This document shows positions 27,652 to 35,876 of a stretch of 64,000 bases of DNA, piece by piece (within the stretch, counting starts at the first letter, position 1; the number at the start of each line of letters is the position of its first letter). A program made the translations under genes and the position numbers. The notes below the pieces were generated by a model, which did no database searches, had not been told where the DNA came from, and was given only the letters and a program-made list of their open reading frames with translations. Location: NCBI RefSeq assembly GCF_014779715.1, contig NZ_JACXYU010000003.1, forward strand, positions 124,001-188,000, given 5' to 3'. The stretch is from Streptomyces chumphonensis (lineage in GTDB: Bacteria > Actinomycetota > Actinomycetes > Streptomycetales > Streptomycetaceae).

Positions 27652-29118
27652 TCACCGGCGCAGCTCCGCCTCCGCCTCGGCGAGCGCCGCGAACTCCTCC
27701 TCCGGGGCCGTGGCCACCAGCCGGTGCCGGGAGTAGAAGGTGAAGTACCCGACGGCCACCAGGTACAGCGCGAGCGCGATGCCCGCCGCCCAGGGGTCGA
27801 CCAGGAAGGTCGCCACCACCGCCAGGCAGGCCAGCGCGAAGGCGACGCAGGAGGTGAGCAGCCCGCCGGGCGTCCGGTAGGGGCGGTGCAGCTCGGGCTC
27901 CCGGCGGCGCAGCACGATGTGCGACAGGGACATCAGCACGTAGGAGACGGCGGCTCCGAAGACGGCGACGTTCAGCATCCGCGCGCCGTCGCCGGTGGCG
28001 GCCGCCAGGGTGAACCCGATGGCACCGGGCACCAGCAGGCCCAGGTACGGGGCCTTGCGGCGGCTGGTCAACGACAGGAAGCGGGGCAGGTACCCCGCCC
28101 GCGACAACGCGAACAGCTGTCGTGAGCCCGCGTAGATGAGGGAGAAGAACGAGGCCACCAACCCGGCGAGGCCCGCGTAGTTGACGACGCGGCTCAGTGT
28201 CGTCGGTTCGCCGCCAGCCGCCGCCTCCAACGCCGCCACCAGCGGGTTGTCGGCGTCCTTGATGGCGTCCGAGCCGGCGGCCCCGGCGGCGGGCAGGAGC
28301 GTGAGCAGGGCGAGGACGACCAGGATGCCGATGGCCAGCCCCATGGCGCGCGGCATCGTCGCGGCCGGGTCGCGGGTCTCCTCGGCGGCCAGCGGAACGC
28401 CCTCCACGCCGAGGAAGAACCACATGCCGAACGGCACCGCCGCCCAGATGCCGAGCAGGCCGTACGGCAGCCAGCCGCTCGCCCCGAAGGCGTCGCCGTC
28501 GCCTCGCACGTCGGTGAGGGAGGCGGCGTCGAAGTGCGTCAGCGCACCCGCCGAGAAGACGAGCAGCGCCACGACGGCGGTGCCGGTCACGACGAAGCTG
28601 AACCGCAGTGCCTCACCGACGCCCCACAGGTGCACCCCGATGAAACCGGCGAAGCACACCAGGTACACCGGCCAGCCCGAGGTCAGCCCGAACAGGCCGA
28701 GGGACTCGACGTAGCCGCCGATGAACACGGCGATGGCGGCCGGTGCCAGGACGTACTCGATGAGGATGGCCGTGCCGGTCAGGAAGCCGCCCCAGGGCCC
28801 GAGCGCGCGGCGTGCGAAGCCGTACCCCCCGCCGGCCGTGGGCAGCACGGCCGACAGCTCGGCCAGGGAGAAGACCAGGCAGGTGTACATCAGGCCCATC
28901 AGCACCGTGGCGATCGCCAGCCCGCCGAAGCCGCCCTCGGCCAGGCCGAAGTTCCAGCCCGCGTAGTCGCCCGAGACGACGTAGGCCACGCCGAGGCCGG
29001 TGAGGAGCAGCCAGCCCGCGCTGCCCCGCCGCAGCGATCGGCGGGCGAGGTAGGCGTCCTCGGGAGGGACGGCCGTCGTCGTGGGCGCGGCCATCGGGGA
29101 CCGGGATTCCTCGGCCAT
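27652..29118 (-). CDS. APC-superfamily amino acid/amine permease (ethanolamine-permease-like)
   Basis: A 488-residue transporter with about 12 membrane helices. 'WLLLTGLGVAYVVSGDYAGWNFGLAEGGFGGLAIATVLMG', 'LPTAGGGYGFARRALGPWGGFLTG' and 'VPLAAEETRDPAATMPRAM' match the APC family, and the 'GDYAGWNFGL' segment resembles EAT/ethanolamine permeases. GGGAG lies 7 bases before the ATG at 29118. It sits between the gamma-glutamyl hydrolase and the FadR-type regulator on the same strand, so uptake of ethanolamine or a related amine is the best guess. Substrate choice is inference. Confidence 0.85.
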   Translation of the reverse strand: MAEESRSPMAAPTTTAVPPEDAYLARRSLRRGSAGWLLLTGLGVAYVVSGDYAGWNFGLAEGGFGGLAIATVLMGLMYTCLVFSLAELSAVLPTAGGGYGFARRALGPWGGFLTGTAILIEYVLAPAAIAVFIGGYVESLGLFGLTSGWPVYLVCFAGFIGVHLWGVGEALRFSFVVTGTAVVALLVFSAGALTHFDAASLTDVRGDGDAFGASGWLPYGLLGIWAAVPFGMWFFLGVEGVPLAAEETRDPAATMPRAMGLAIGILVVLALLTLLPAAGAAGSDAIKDADNPLVAALEAAAGGEPTTLSRVVNYAGLAGLVASFFSLIYAGSRQLFALSRAGYLPRFLSLTSRRKAPYLGLLVPGAIGFTLAAATGDGARMLNVAVFGAAVSYVLMSLSHIVLRRREPELHRPYRTPGGLLTSCVAFALACLAVVATFLVDPWAAGIALALYLVAVGYFTFYSRHRLVATAPEEEFAALAEAEAELRR

Positions 29119-29250
29119 GCTCTGCTCCCGCCTGTCGTGGGTGCCGTGCGCCGGTGCGGCGCATTGGTGTGAGGCCATACCTTTGCGCTGCGGGTGGCGG
29201 GGCGCAAGACCCCGGACACGTCGACTACACCGCACCGGGTGCCGCGGCCG

Positions 29251-30048
29251 TCAGGTGAGGAACCCGCGCAGCAGCGCGGCGGTGCCCGCGCAGTGCTCGC
29301 GCAGGACGGCCCTCGCCCCTTCGGCGTCCGCGTCGAGGATCGCCTCCACGGCGGCGGCGTGCTGGTGCTGGGCGTGCTCCAGGTTGCGCACGAGCAGGGG
29401 TATGCAGTCCAGCAGGTCGTTGACGGTGGCCCGCACCGCGGCGTACTGGGCCGCCAGGCTGGGGGAGCCGGCCAGTTCGACGAGGGCGAGGTGGAAGAGG
29501 GTGTCCTGGCGGCGGTAGTCCTCCAGTGGCGCGTCCCCCGTCGCCGCCAGGGCCGTCCGCAGCCGCCGGGCCCCGTCCCGGGCGAGCGGGCGGGAGGCGC
29601 ACAGCTCGGCCGCGCCCGTCTCCAGCACCTCGCGGAAGCGCAGGACGTCCTCCAGGTCCACCGCGGCGACGCGGCGGCGCAACTCCCTCGACGCGTCCCC
29701 GTCCTGCCGCCCGGCCCCGCGCTGCCGCACGAACGTGCCCCCGTACCGGCCGCGCCGGCTCTCCACGAGGCCCTGCTCCGCCAGCACCTTCAGCACGTCG
29801 CGCAGGGTGACGCGGCTGACGCCGAGCCGCTCGGCCAGCTCCCGCTCGGCGGGCAGTCGTCCGCCCGCCGGCACCAGCCCCAGCCGCAGCACCTGGAGCA
29901 CCTGCTCCAGTGCCTCCTCGAAGCCGTTGCCCGCCCGCACCGGGCGCAGCACGGGTGCCAGTCGGTCCCGCGCGTCCGCCTCCCCGCCGCCGCCCGCCCC
30001 GGGCTCCGGGCGCTCCTGGTCCTCCTGGTGCTCCGGGCGCTCCGCCAT
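29251..30048 (-). CDS. FadR/GntR-family transcriptional regulator
   Basis: A 265-residue repressor. The N-terminal winged helix reads 'GLVPAGGRLPAERELAERLGVSRVTLRDVLKVLAEQGLVESRRGRYGGTFV', followed by an all-helical FCD ligand domain with metal-binding type Asp/His residues ('YRRQDTLFHLALVELAGSP'). It is divergent from the GlnA4-like gene, and the 73-base gap holds a GGT-N3-ACC palindrome of the type FadR-family proteins bind. It probably controls both arms of the amine catabolic cluster. The effector is not evident. Confidence 0.9.
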   Translation of the reverse strand: MAERPEHQEDQERPEPGAGGGGEADARDRLAPVLRPVRAGNGFEEALEQVLQVLRLGLVPAGGRLPAERELAERLGVSRVTLRDVLKVLAEQGLVESRRGRYGGTFVRQRGAGRQDGDASRELRRRVAAVDLEDVLRFREVLETGAAELCASRPLARDGARRLRTALAATGDAPLEDYRRQDTLFHLALVELAGSPSLAAQYAAVRATVNDLLDCIPLLVRNLEHAQHQHAAAVEAILDADAEGARAVLREHCAGTAALLRGFLT

Positions 30049-30072
30049 GGCCGTCCCCTTCCCTCCAAAGGT

Positions 30073-30100
30073 CTTCGGTACTACCTTATGGCTTCCGAAG
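30073..30100. promoter_or_regulatory. Operator region between FadR-type regulator and glnA4-like gene
   Basis: Two nested dyads. GGTA-C-TACC (30077-30085) fits the FadR/GntR consensus GGT-N3-ACC. CTTCGG and CCGAAG (30073-30078, 30095-30100) form an outer 6-bp inverted repeat with a 16-base spacer. Both lie 22 to 49 bases upstream of the ligase start, a typical repressor position. Confidence 0.55.
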
Positions 30101-30121
30101 GCTCGGACAGGAGGCCCGCCC

Positions 30122-31489
30122 GTGGCAGACCGCACACCCCCGCTCTCCGTCGGAGAGCTCCGCGGACTCGTCGACACCGGTGAGATCGACACCGTGGTCC
30201 TGGCGTTCACCGACATGCAGGGACGGCTCCAGGGCAAGCGGTTCGCCGCACGGTACTTCCTCGACGAGGTCCTGCACCACGGCACCGAGGGCTGCAACTA
30301 CCTCCTGGCCGTGGACGCCGACATGAACACCGTCGACGGATACGCCATGGCGTCCTGGGAGCGCGGCTACGGCGACTTCGCCCTGCACGGCGACACCGCC
30401 ACCCTGCGCCGCACACCCTGGCACCCCGGCACCGCCCAGATCACCGCCGACGTCGCCTGGCACGACGGCTCGCCGGTCACCGCCTCACCCCGGCAGATCC
30501 TGCGCCGCCAGCTCGACCGGCTGGCCGAGCGCGGCTGGACCGCGTACGCGGGCACCGAGCTGGAGTTCATCGTCTTCCGCGACACCTACGAGGAGGCGTG
30601 GAACCGCGGCTACCGGGGGCTCACCCCCGTCAACCAGTACAACGTCGACTACTCCGTCCTCGGCACCGGCCGCATCGAGCCGCTGCTGCGGCGCATCCGC
30701 AACGAGATGGGCGCCGCCGGCCTCGCCGTGGAGTCGGCCAAGGGCGAGTGCAACCTCGGCCAGCACGAGATCGTGTTCCGCTACGACGACGCGCTCACCA
30801 CCTGCGACCAGCACGTGCTGTACAAGACCGGGGCCAAGGAGATCGCCGCGCAGGAGGGCTACGCCCTCACCTTCATGGCCAAGTACGACGAGCGCGAGGG
30901 CAACTCCTGCCACGTCCACCTCTCCCTGCGCGACGCCGCCGGGACGCCGCTGCTCGCCGACCCCCACGACGTGCACGGCATGTCCGCGCTCATGCGCCAC
31001 TTCCTGGCCGGGCAGTTGGCCGCCCTGCGGGAGTTCACCCTCCTGTACGCGCCCGGCATCAACTCCTACAAGCGCTTCAGGCCCGGCTCCTTCGCCCCCA
31101 CCGCCGCCGCCTGGGGGCCCGACAACCGCACCTGCGCCCTGCGCGTCCTGGGCCACGGCCCGGGGCACCGGCTGGAGAACCGGCTGCCCGGCGGCGACGT
31201 CAACCCCTACCTCGCCCTCGCCGGGATGATCGCCGCCGGGCTGCACGGCGTCGACGCGGAACTCCCCCTGCCCGACCCCTGCACCGGCAACGCCTACGCG
31301 GGCGACGCCCCGCAGGTCCCCGCCACCCTGCGGGAGGCCGCCGCGCTGTGGCGCGGGAGCGCCACGGCCCGGGCCGCGTTCGGCGACGACGTCGTCGACC
31401 ACTACGCCACCATGGCCAGGGTCGAGCAGGACGCCTACGACACCGCCGTCACCGACTGGGAGCGCTACCGCTCCTTCGAGCGCATGTGA
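30122..31489 (+). CDS. glnA4: Glutamine-synthetase-like gamma-glutamyl-amine ligase (GlnA4 type)
   Basis: A 455-residue class of glutamine synthetase that uses ATP to join glutamate to an amine rather than ammonia. The catalytic core is intact: 'TAYAGTELEFIVF', 'ESAKGECNLGQHEIVFRYDDAL', 'AKYDEREGNSCHVHLSL' and the 'INSYKRFRPGSFAPTAAAWGPDNRTCALRV' arginine loop. The S. coelicolor relative GlnA4 is a gamma-glutamylethanolamide synthetase. The gene context here (hydrolase, permease, FadR-type regulator, dehydrogenases) matches ethanolamine or amine use as nitrogen source. GTG at 30122 behind AGGAGG. The next gene begins 11 bases downstream. Confidence 0.85.
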   Translation: MADRTPPLSVGELRGLVDTGEIDTVVLAFTDMQGRLQGKRFAARYFLDEVLHHGTEGCNYLLAVDADMNTVDGYAMASWERGYGDFALHGDTATLRRTPWHPGTAQITADVAWHDGSPVTASPRQILRRQLDRLAERGWTAYAGTELEFIVFRDTYEEAWNRGYRGLTPVNQYNVDYSVLGTGRIEPLLRRIRNEMGAAGLAVESAKGECNLGQHEIVFRYDDALTTCDQHVLYKTGAKEIAAQEGYALTFMAKYDEREGNSCHVHLSLRDAAGTPLLADPHDVHGMSALMRHFLAGQLAALREFTLLYAPGINSYKRFRPGSFAPTAAAWGPDNRTCALRVLGHGPGHRLENRLPGGDVNPYLALAGMIAAGLHGVDAELPLPDPCTGNAYAGDAPQVPATLREAAALWRGSATARAAFGDDVVDHYATMARVEQDAYDTAVTDWERYRSFERM

Positions 31490-31500
31490 GGTGTGCCCCC

Positions 31501-32916
31501 GTGAGCAACCAGACCCCCGAGAGCGACACGTCCGCCCCGACGCCGGACGTCCACGAGCTCCGGGTGACCGATCCGGCCACCGAGGAGCTGATCGCCACCG
31601 TGCCGGGCACCCCGCCCGCCGAGGTGGACGCCGCCGTCCGCAGGGCGTGTGCCGCCCAGCCCCGCTGGGCGGCCCTCCCCCCGGGGGATCGGGCCCGCCG
31701 GCTGCGGAGGTTCGCCGACGCCGTCGACGCGCACCGCGAGGAGCTCGCCCTGCTGGAGGTCGCCGAGGCGGGCCACCCGATCGGCAACGCCCGCTGGGAG
31801 GCGGGCAACGTGCGCGACCTCCTGGAGTACGCGGCCGGCGGGGTCGAACGCCTGACGGGGCAGCAGATCCCCGTGCCCGGAGGGGTGAACCTCACCTTCT
31901 GCGAGCCGCTGGGCACCGTCGCCGTCATCGCGCCCTGGAACTTCCCCATGCCCGTCGCGGCGTGGAGCACCGCCCCGGCTCTCGCCGCCGGGAACGCCGT
32001 CCTGCTCAAGCCGGCCGAGACGACGCCGCTCACCGCGCTGCGCCTGGCCGAGCTCGCCCTGGCGGCGGGGCTGCCCGAGGGCCTCTTCCAGGTGCTGCCC
32101 GGCGCGGGTTCCGTCACCGGGCGGGCACTGGTGGACCACCCCGGCGTCGCGAAGGTCGCCTTCACCGGATCCACGGCCGTCGGCAAGGAGGTGATGCGCC
32201 GCTGCGCCGCGCACGTCAAGCGGGTCACCCTGGAACTGGGCGGCAAGAGCCCGAACATCGTCTTCGCCGACGCCGACCTGGAACGGGCCGCGGCCGCCGC
32301 GCCCGCGTCGTTCCTCGACAACACCGGCCAGGACTGCTGCGCGCGCAGCCGCATCCTCGTCCAGCGGGAGGTCTACGACCGCTTCCTGGCGCTGCTCGAA
32401 CCCGCCGTGCACGCCTACACCTGCGGCGACCCCCGCGATCCGGGCACCGCCATGGGACCGCTGGTCTCCGCCGCCCAGCGCGACCGCGTCCGCTCCTTCG
32501 TCACCGAGGACGCCCCCGCCGCCATCCGCGGCACCGCGCCGCGGGGCAGGGGCTACTGGTACCCGGCCACCGTCCTGGAGGGCCGCCCCGGGGACCGCGT
32601 CGCGGTGGAGGAGGTCTTCGGGCCCGTGGCCGTGGTGCTCCCCTTCACCGACGAGGCCGACGCCGTCCGGCAGGCCAACGCCACCCCCTACGGGCTGGCC
32701 GCGTCGGTGTGGACACGCGACGGCGCCCGCGCCCTGCGCACGGCCCGGGCCGTCGGCGCGGGCAACCTCTCCGTCAACTCGCACGCCGCCGTGCGGTACT
32801 GGACGCCCTTCGGCGGCTACAAGCAGTCCGGACTCGGCCGTGAGCTGGGACCGGGCGCCCTGTCCGCGTTCACCGAGACGAAGAACGTCTTCATCAGCAC
32901 CGAGGAGCAGCAGTGA
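31501..32916 (+). CDS. Aldehyde dehydrogenase family protein
   Basis: A 471-residue NAD(P)+-dependent enzyme. Landmarks: 'TVAVIAPWNFPMPVAAW', 'FTGSTAVGKEVMRRC', general-base Glu in 'VTLELGGKSPNIVF', nucleophile Cys in 'NTGQDCCARSRILV' (two adjacent Cys) and 'EEVFGPVAVVLPF'. In the cluster it would oxidise the aldehyde made from a gamma-glutamylated amino alcohol, before hydrolysis by the C26 enzyme. It starts 11 bases after the ligase and shares a GTGA overlap with the SDR gene, so the three are one operon. Confidence 0.9.
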   Translation: MSNQTPESDTSAPTPDVHELRVTDPATEELIATVPGTPPAEVDAAVRRACAAQPRWAALPPGDRARRLRRFADAVDAHREELALLEVAEAGHPIGNARWEAGNVRDLLEYAAGGVERLTGQQIPVPGGVNLTFCEPLGTVAVIAPWNFPMPVAAWSTAPALAAGNAVLLKPAETTPLTALRLAELALAAGLPEGLFQVLPGAGSVTGRALVDHPGVAKVAFTGSTAVGKEVMRRCAAHVKRVTLELGGKSPNIVFADADLERAAAAAPASFLDNTGQDCCARSRILVQREVYDRFLALLEPAVHAYTCGDPRDPGTAMGPLVSAAQRDRVRSFVTEDAPAAIRGTAPRGRGYWYPATVLEGRPGDRVAVEEVFGPVAVVLPFTDEADAVRQANATPYGLAASVWTRDGARALRTARAVGAGNLSVNSHAAVRYWTPFGGYKQSGLGRELGPGALSAFTETKNVFISTEEQQ

Positions 32917-33719
32917 CCGGAACCGAAGCGGACGCGCGGCACGACGGAGCGGTGTGCCGCAGGCTGGTCGGCCGGACGGCCGTCGTCACCGGGGCCGGCA
33001 GCGGCATCGGTCTGGCGACCGCGCGGCGGCTGGCGTCCGAGGGCGCCCACGTGGTGTGCGCCGACGTCGACCCCGAGCGGGGCGAGGCCGCGGCCGAGGA
33101 GACCGGCGGCCTGTTCGTGGCCGTCGACGTGACCGATCCCGCGCAGGTCGAGGCGCTGTTCGCGACGGCGCACGACACCTACGGGTCCGTCGACGTCGCC
33201 TTCAACAACGCCGGCATCTCCCCGCCGGACGACGACTCCATCCTCACCACCGACCTGGACGCCTGGCGCCGCGTGCAGGACGTCAACCTCACCTCCGTCT
33301 ACCTGTGCTGCAAGCACGTCATCCCGTACATGCGGCGCCAGGGGCGCGGCTCGATCATCAACACCGCCTCCTTCGTCGCCAAGATGGGCGCCGCCACCTC
33401 GCAGATCAGCTACACCGCGTCCAAGGGCGGGGTGCTCGCGATGTCCCGGGAGCTGGGTGTGCAGTTCGCCCGCGACGGCGTCCGCGTCAACGCGCTGTGC
33501 CCCGGCCCCGTCAACACGCCGCTGCTGACCGAGCTGTTCGCCGCGGACCCGGAGCGCGCTCGGCGCCGCCTGGTGCACATCCCGCTCGGCCGCTTCGCCG
33601 AGCCGGAGGAGATCGCCGCGGCCGTGGCGTTCCTCGCCAGCGACGACGCCTCGTTCGTGAACGCGGCCGAGTTCCTCGTCGACGGCGGTATCGCGGGCGC
33701 CTACGTCACCCCGCTGTAG
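32913..33719 (+). CDS. Short-chain dehydrogenase/reductase
   Basis: A 268-residue classical SDR. Cofactor motif 'VVTGAGSGIGLATARRLASEGAHVVCADVD' (Asp after the second strand favours NAD+), 'FNNAGIS', catalytic Ser in 'INTASFVAKMGAATSQ', and 'YTASK' (Tyr and Lys). It is translationally coupled to the aldehyde dehydrogenase (4-base overlap). Oxidation of the alcohol group of gamma-glutamylethanolamide to the aldehyde is a reasonable role, but the substrate is inferred from context only. Confidence 0.88.
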   Translation: MTGTEADARHDGAVCRRLVGRTAVVTGAGSGIGLATARRLASEGAHVVCADVDPERGEAAAEETGGLFVAVDVTDPAQVEALFATAHDTYGSVDVAFNNAGISPPDDDSILTTDLDAWRRVQDVNLTSVYLCCKHVIPYMRRQGRGSIINTASFVAKMGAATSQISYTASKGGVLAMSRELGVQFARDGVRVNALCPGPVNTPLLTELFAADPERARRRLVHIPLGRFAEPEEIAAAVAFLASDDASFVNAAEFLVDGGIAGAYVTPL

Positions 33720-33915
33720 CCCGCGCGGGCGGCCCGCGCGGGAGAAGGCACCGCGCCGGGCCGGGCCGGCCGACCGCCCCGCCGCACGGGACCGTACCCC
33801 ATCGGTCCGGGCGCGGGGCGGTCGTCGTCCGTTCGTGCGCAACTTCTCCGGCACGCCCGCGCCGGGCGGCAGGCTGCGGTCCGTATCCGGGGGACCGTGC
33901 GACGTAGGAGGAACG

Positions 33916-34638
33916 ATGCGACCCAACCGACGTGCGGCGAACGGGCCCGTGCCGACCCGGCTCGGGCTGGTCACCATCGCCGCGGTCATCCTGATCGCCG
34001 TCGCCGCGATGCTGGTCGCGCTGCAGGGCGGCAGCGGCCGGGCCGAGGTCACCGGCGCCTCCGACACCGAGCCGGTGCCCGTCCCGGCCGGTGGCGGACC
34101 GCACGCGGACGGCGGTACCCACTCGGACGCGGACGGCGCGGTGCCCGAGGGCGGTGACATCGGCACCGTCACCGAGGTCGACCGGGAGTTCCTCGTCGCC
34201 GTGCGGCAGGCCGGGCTGTGGGAGATCCCGGCCGGCCGGCTCGCCCAGACCAACGCCTCCAGCGAGGCCGTCAAACGGGCGGGGCTGCACCTGATGGACG
34301 GGCACGCCGAGCTGGACCAGCTCGTGCGGGAGGACGCCCAGCTCCTCGGCGTCGAGATCCCGAACGAGGCCACCGCCGAACAGCGGCGGTGGGTCGAGCA
34401 GCTGCGCGAAGCGGAGGGCGCCGAGTTCGACAAGCTGTTCGCCAACGTGCTGCGCGCCTCCCACGGCAAGATCTTCGCCACCATCGGCAAGGTGCGGGGG
34501 GCCACGCAGAACGACCTCATCCGCCGCCACGCGCGGCAGGCCAACCAGACGGTCCTGGACCACCTGGAGGTCCTGGAGGACACCGGGCTCGTGGACGCCG
34601 CGACCTTCGAGGAGGTCGAGCGGGCCGTCTCCGGCTGA
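33916..34638 (+). CDS. DUF4142 domain protein, exported
   Basis: A 240-residue protein. An N-terminal hydrophobic helix ('LGLVTIAAVILIAVAAMLVAL') acts as signal or anchor, a Gly/Asp/His linker follows, then the DUF4142 four-helix bundle ('TEVDREFLVAVRQAGLWEIPAGRLAQTNASSEAVKRAGLHLMDGHAELDQLV'), which resembles ferritin-like bundles with several Glu/His residues. The function of the family is unknown; it is common in cell-envelope stress settings. AGGAGGAACG precedes the ATG at 33916. A strong hairpin follows the stop. Confidence 0.82.
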   Translation: MRPNRRAANGPVPTRLGLVTIAAVILIAVAAMLVALQGGSGRAEVTGASDTEPVPVPAGGGPHADGGTHSDADGAVPEGGDIGTVTEVDREFLVAVRQAGLWEIPAGRLAQTNASSEAVKRAGLHLMDGHAELDQLVREDAQLLGVEIPNEATAEQRRWVEQLREAEGAEFDKLFANVLRASHGKIFATIGKVRGATQNDLIRRHARQANQTVLDHLEVLEDTGLVDAATFEEVERAVSG

Positions 34639-34671
34639 GCGGGGCGCGAACGACCCGGCCCGAAGCCGCCG

Positions 34672-34707
34672 GTGCCGGTGGGAGCGGCTTGCCGCACCCA
34701 CCGGCAC
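34672..34707 (+). terminator. Terminator after DUF4142 gene
   Basis: An 11-bp outer stem (34672-34682 with 34697-34707) and, past an A-A mismatch, a 5-bp inner stem closed by two T. It lies 34 bases after the stop. Confidence 0.7.
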
Positions 34708-34817
34708 GCCCCGTAGAGTGACGCACACACCATGACCGACGGGTCCGCGGCCGGCCGCCGCGGGCCGAACGGCCGACCCGCTCACCGGGACGGCACGCGA
34801 CGCGCGAGGGGGTGCCG

Positions 34818-35876
34818 GTGAGCACTGAGGCGGATCCGGCGAGCGCATCCCCGCCGCCGCCCCGACGGCCCGCCGGCTCCCCGCGCCCGGACACGCCCCG
34901 CTCCTCCCCGGCGCCGCCCGCGCCGCGCACCGCCCTCCCGGTCCAGCCCGGCCCGCCACCGCCGGAGCGACTGCCCGCCCTCCCGCGGCGCGCCCCCGGC
35001 CCCGACGTCCCGGCTCCCCCCACGGCCGTTCCGGCGCCCTGGCCCCCGGACGGACCCGAGGGGCCGCCCCCCGCCGCCCCCGCACCGCCCGCGCCCCCGG
35101 CACCCCCGCCCCGCGGGCGGTCCCGCGCCGCGGCCGCCGCCCTGTGCCTCGTCCTGGGCGTGGGCCTCCTCGGCGGCGGCGTCGCGGGCGCGTGGCTGCG
35201 GGGCGGCCCGAGCGGCGGGCCGAGCACCGAGGAGACCTTCCGGGCCGCCCGCGACCTGTGGCGCGAGGTGCCCGTCGACACCCTCTTCCCGCCCGAGCTG
35301 ACCGGGGAGAACGCCGGTCCGGGCGGCGCCGACCGCCGCTGGATCCGCGCCGCCGTCGCCCCCGACTCCGGCTGTGCGCAGGCGTTCGACGAACTGCTGG
35401 CCAAGGCGCTCGCGCCCGTCGGCTGTCTGCGCCTCCTGCGCGCCACCTACGTGGACGAGACGTCCTCCACCCTCACCACCGTCGGCGTCGTCTTCACCAA
35501 GGCCGACCCCCCGGCCCTGCGGGAGCTGCGCGAGCGGTTCACCGACCGGGACGGCGAGCACTTGGAGAGCCGCACCGACCTCATGCCCCGCCCGTACGCG
35601 GAACGCGGCACGGACACCGCCGGATTCGGCGACGCGCAGCGGGCCAGCTGGACCGTCCGCGTCGGCACCTCCCTCCCGGTGGTCGTCTACACCGTCTCCG
35701 GCTTCGCCGACGGGCGTACCGTCAGCGATCCGCAGCCCGCCGGGCGCGCGGTCCGGGACGGGGAGACCAGCGCCGCCGCCCAGGCCGGGCTCGGCCACGC
35801 CTCGCAGGGCATCGCGGGCCTCGTCGAGGACGCCCTGAGCGACGCCGCGTCCGACGCGGTCCGGGAGGGGCGGTGA
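34818..35876 (+). CDS. Proline-rich single-pass membrane protein, unknown function
   Basis: A 352-residue protein that I cannot place in a named family. The first 110 residues are a Pro/Ala/Arg-rich disordered cytoplasmic region. One transmembrane helix ('RAAAAALCLVLGVGLLGGGVAGAWL') is followed by an extracellular domain of about 200 residues with two cysteines ('SGCAQAFDELLAKALAPVGCLRLLRATYVD'). Its stop overlaps the mycosin start (GTGA), so the two are made together. It may be a partner or substrate of that protease. GTG at 34818 is preferred over 34812 by spacing from GAGGGG. Confidence 0.75.
   Translation: MSTEADPASASPPPPRRPAGSPRPDTPRSSPAPPAPRTALPVQPGPPPPERLPALPRRAPGPDVPAPPTAVPAPWPPDGPEGPPPAAPAPPAPPAPPPRGRSRAAAAALCLVLGVGLLGGGVAGAWLRGGPSGGPSTEETFRAARDLWREVPVDTLFPPELTGENAGPGGADRRWIRAAVAPDSGCAQAFDELLAKALAPVGCLRLLRATYVDETSSTLTTVGVVFTKADPPALRELRERFTDRDGEHLESRTDLMPRPYAERGTDTAGFGDAQRASWTVRVGTSLPVVVYTVSGFADGRTVSDPQPAGRAVRDGETSAAAQAGLGHASQGIAGLVEDALSDAASDAVREGR

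Noticed and set aside
30073..30100. The outer CTTCGG/CCGAAG dyad as a terminator of the FadR-type or ligase gene
   Set aside because: It lies between divergent starts, not after a stop, and the 16-base loop makes a poor terminator.
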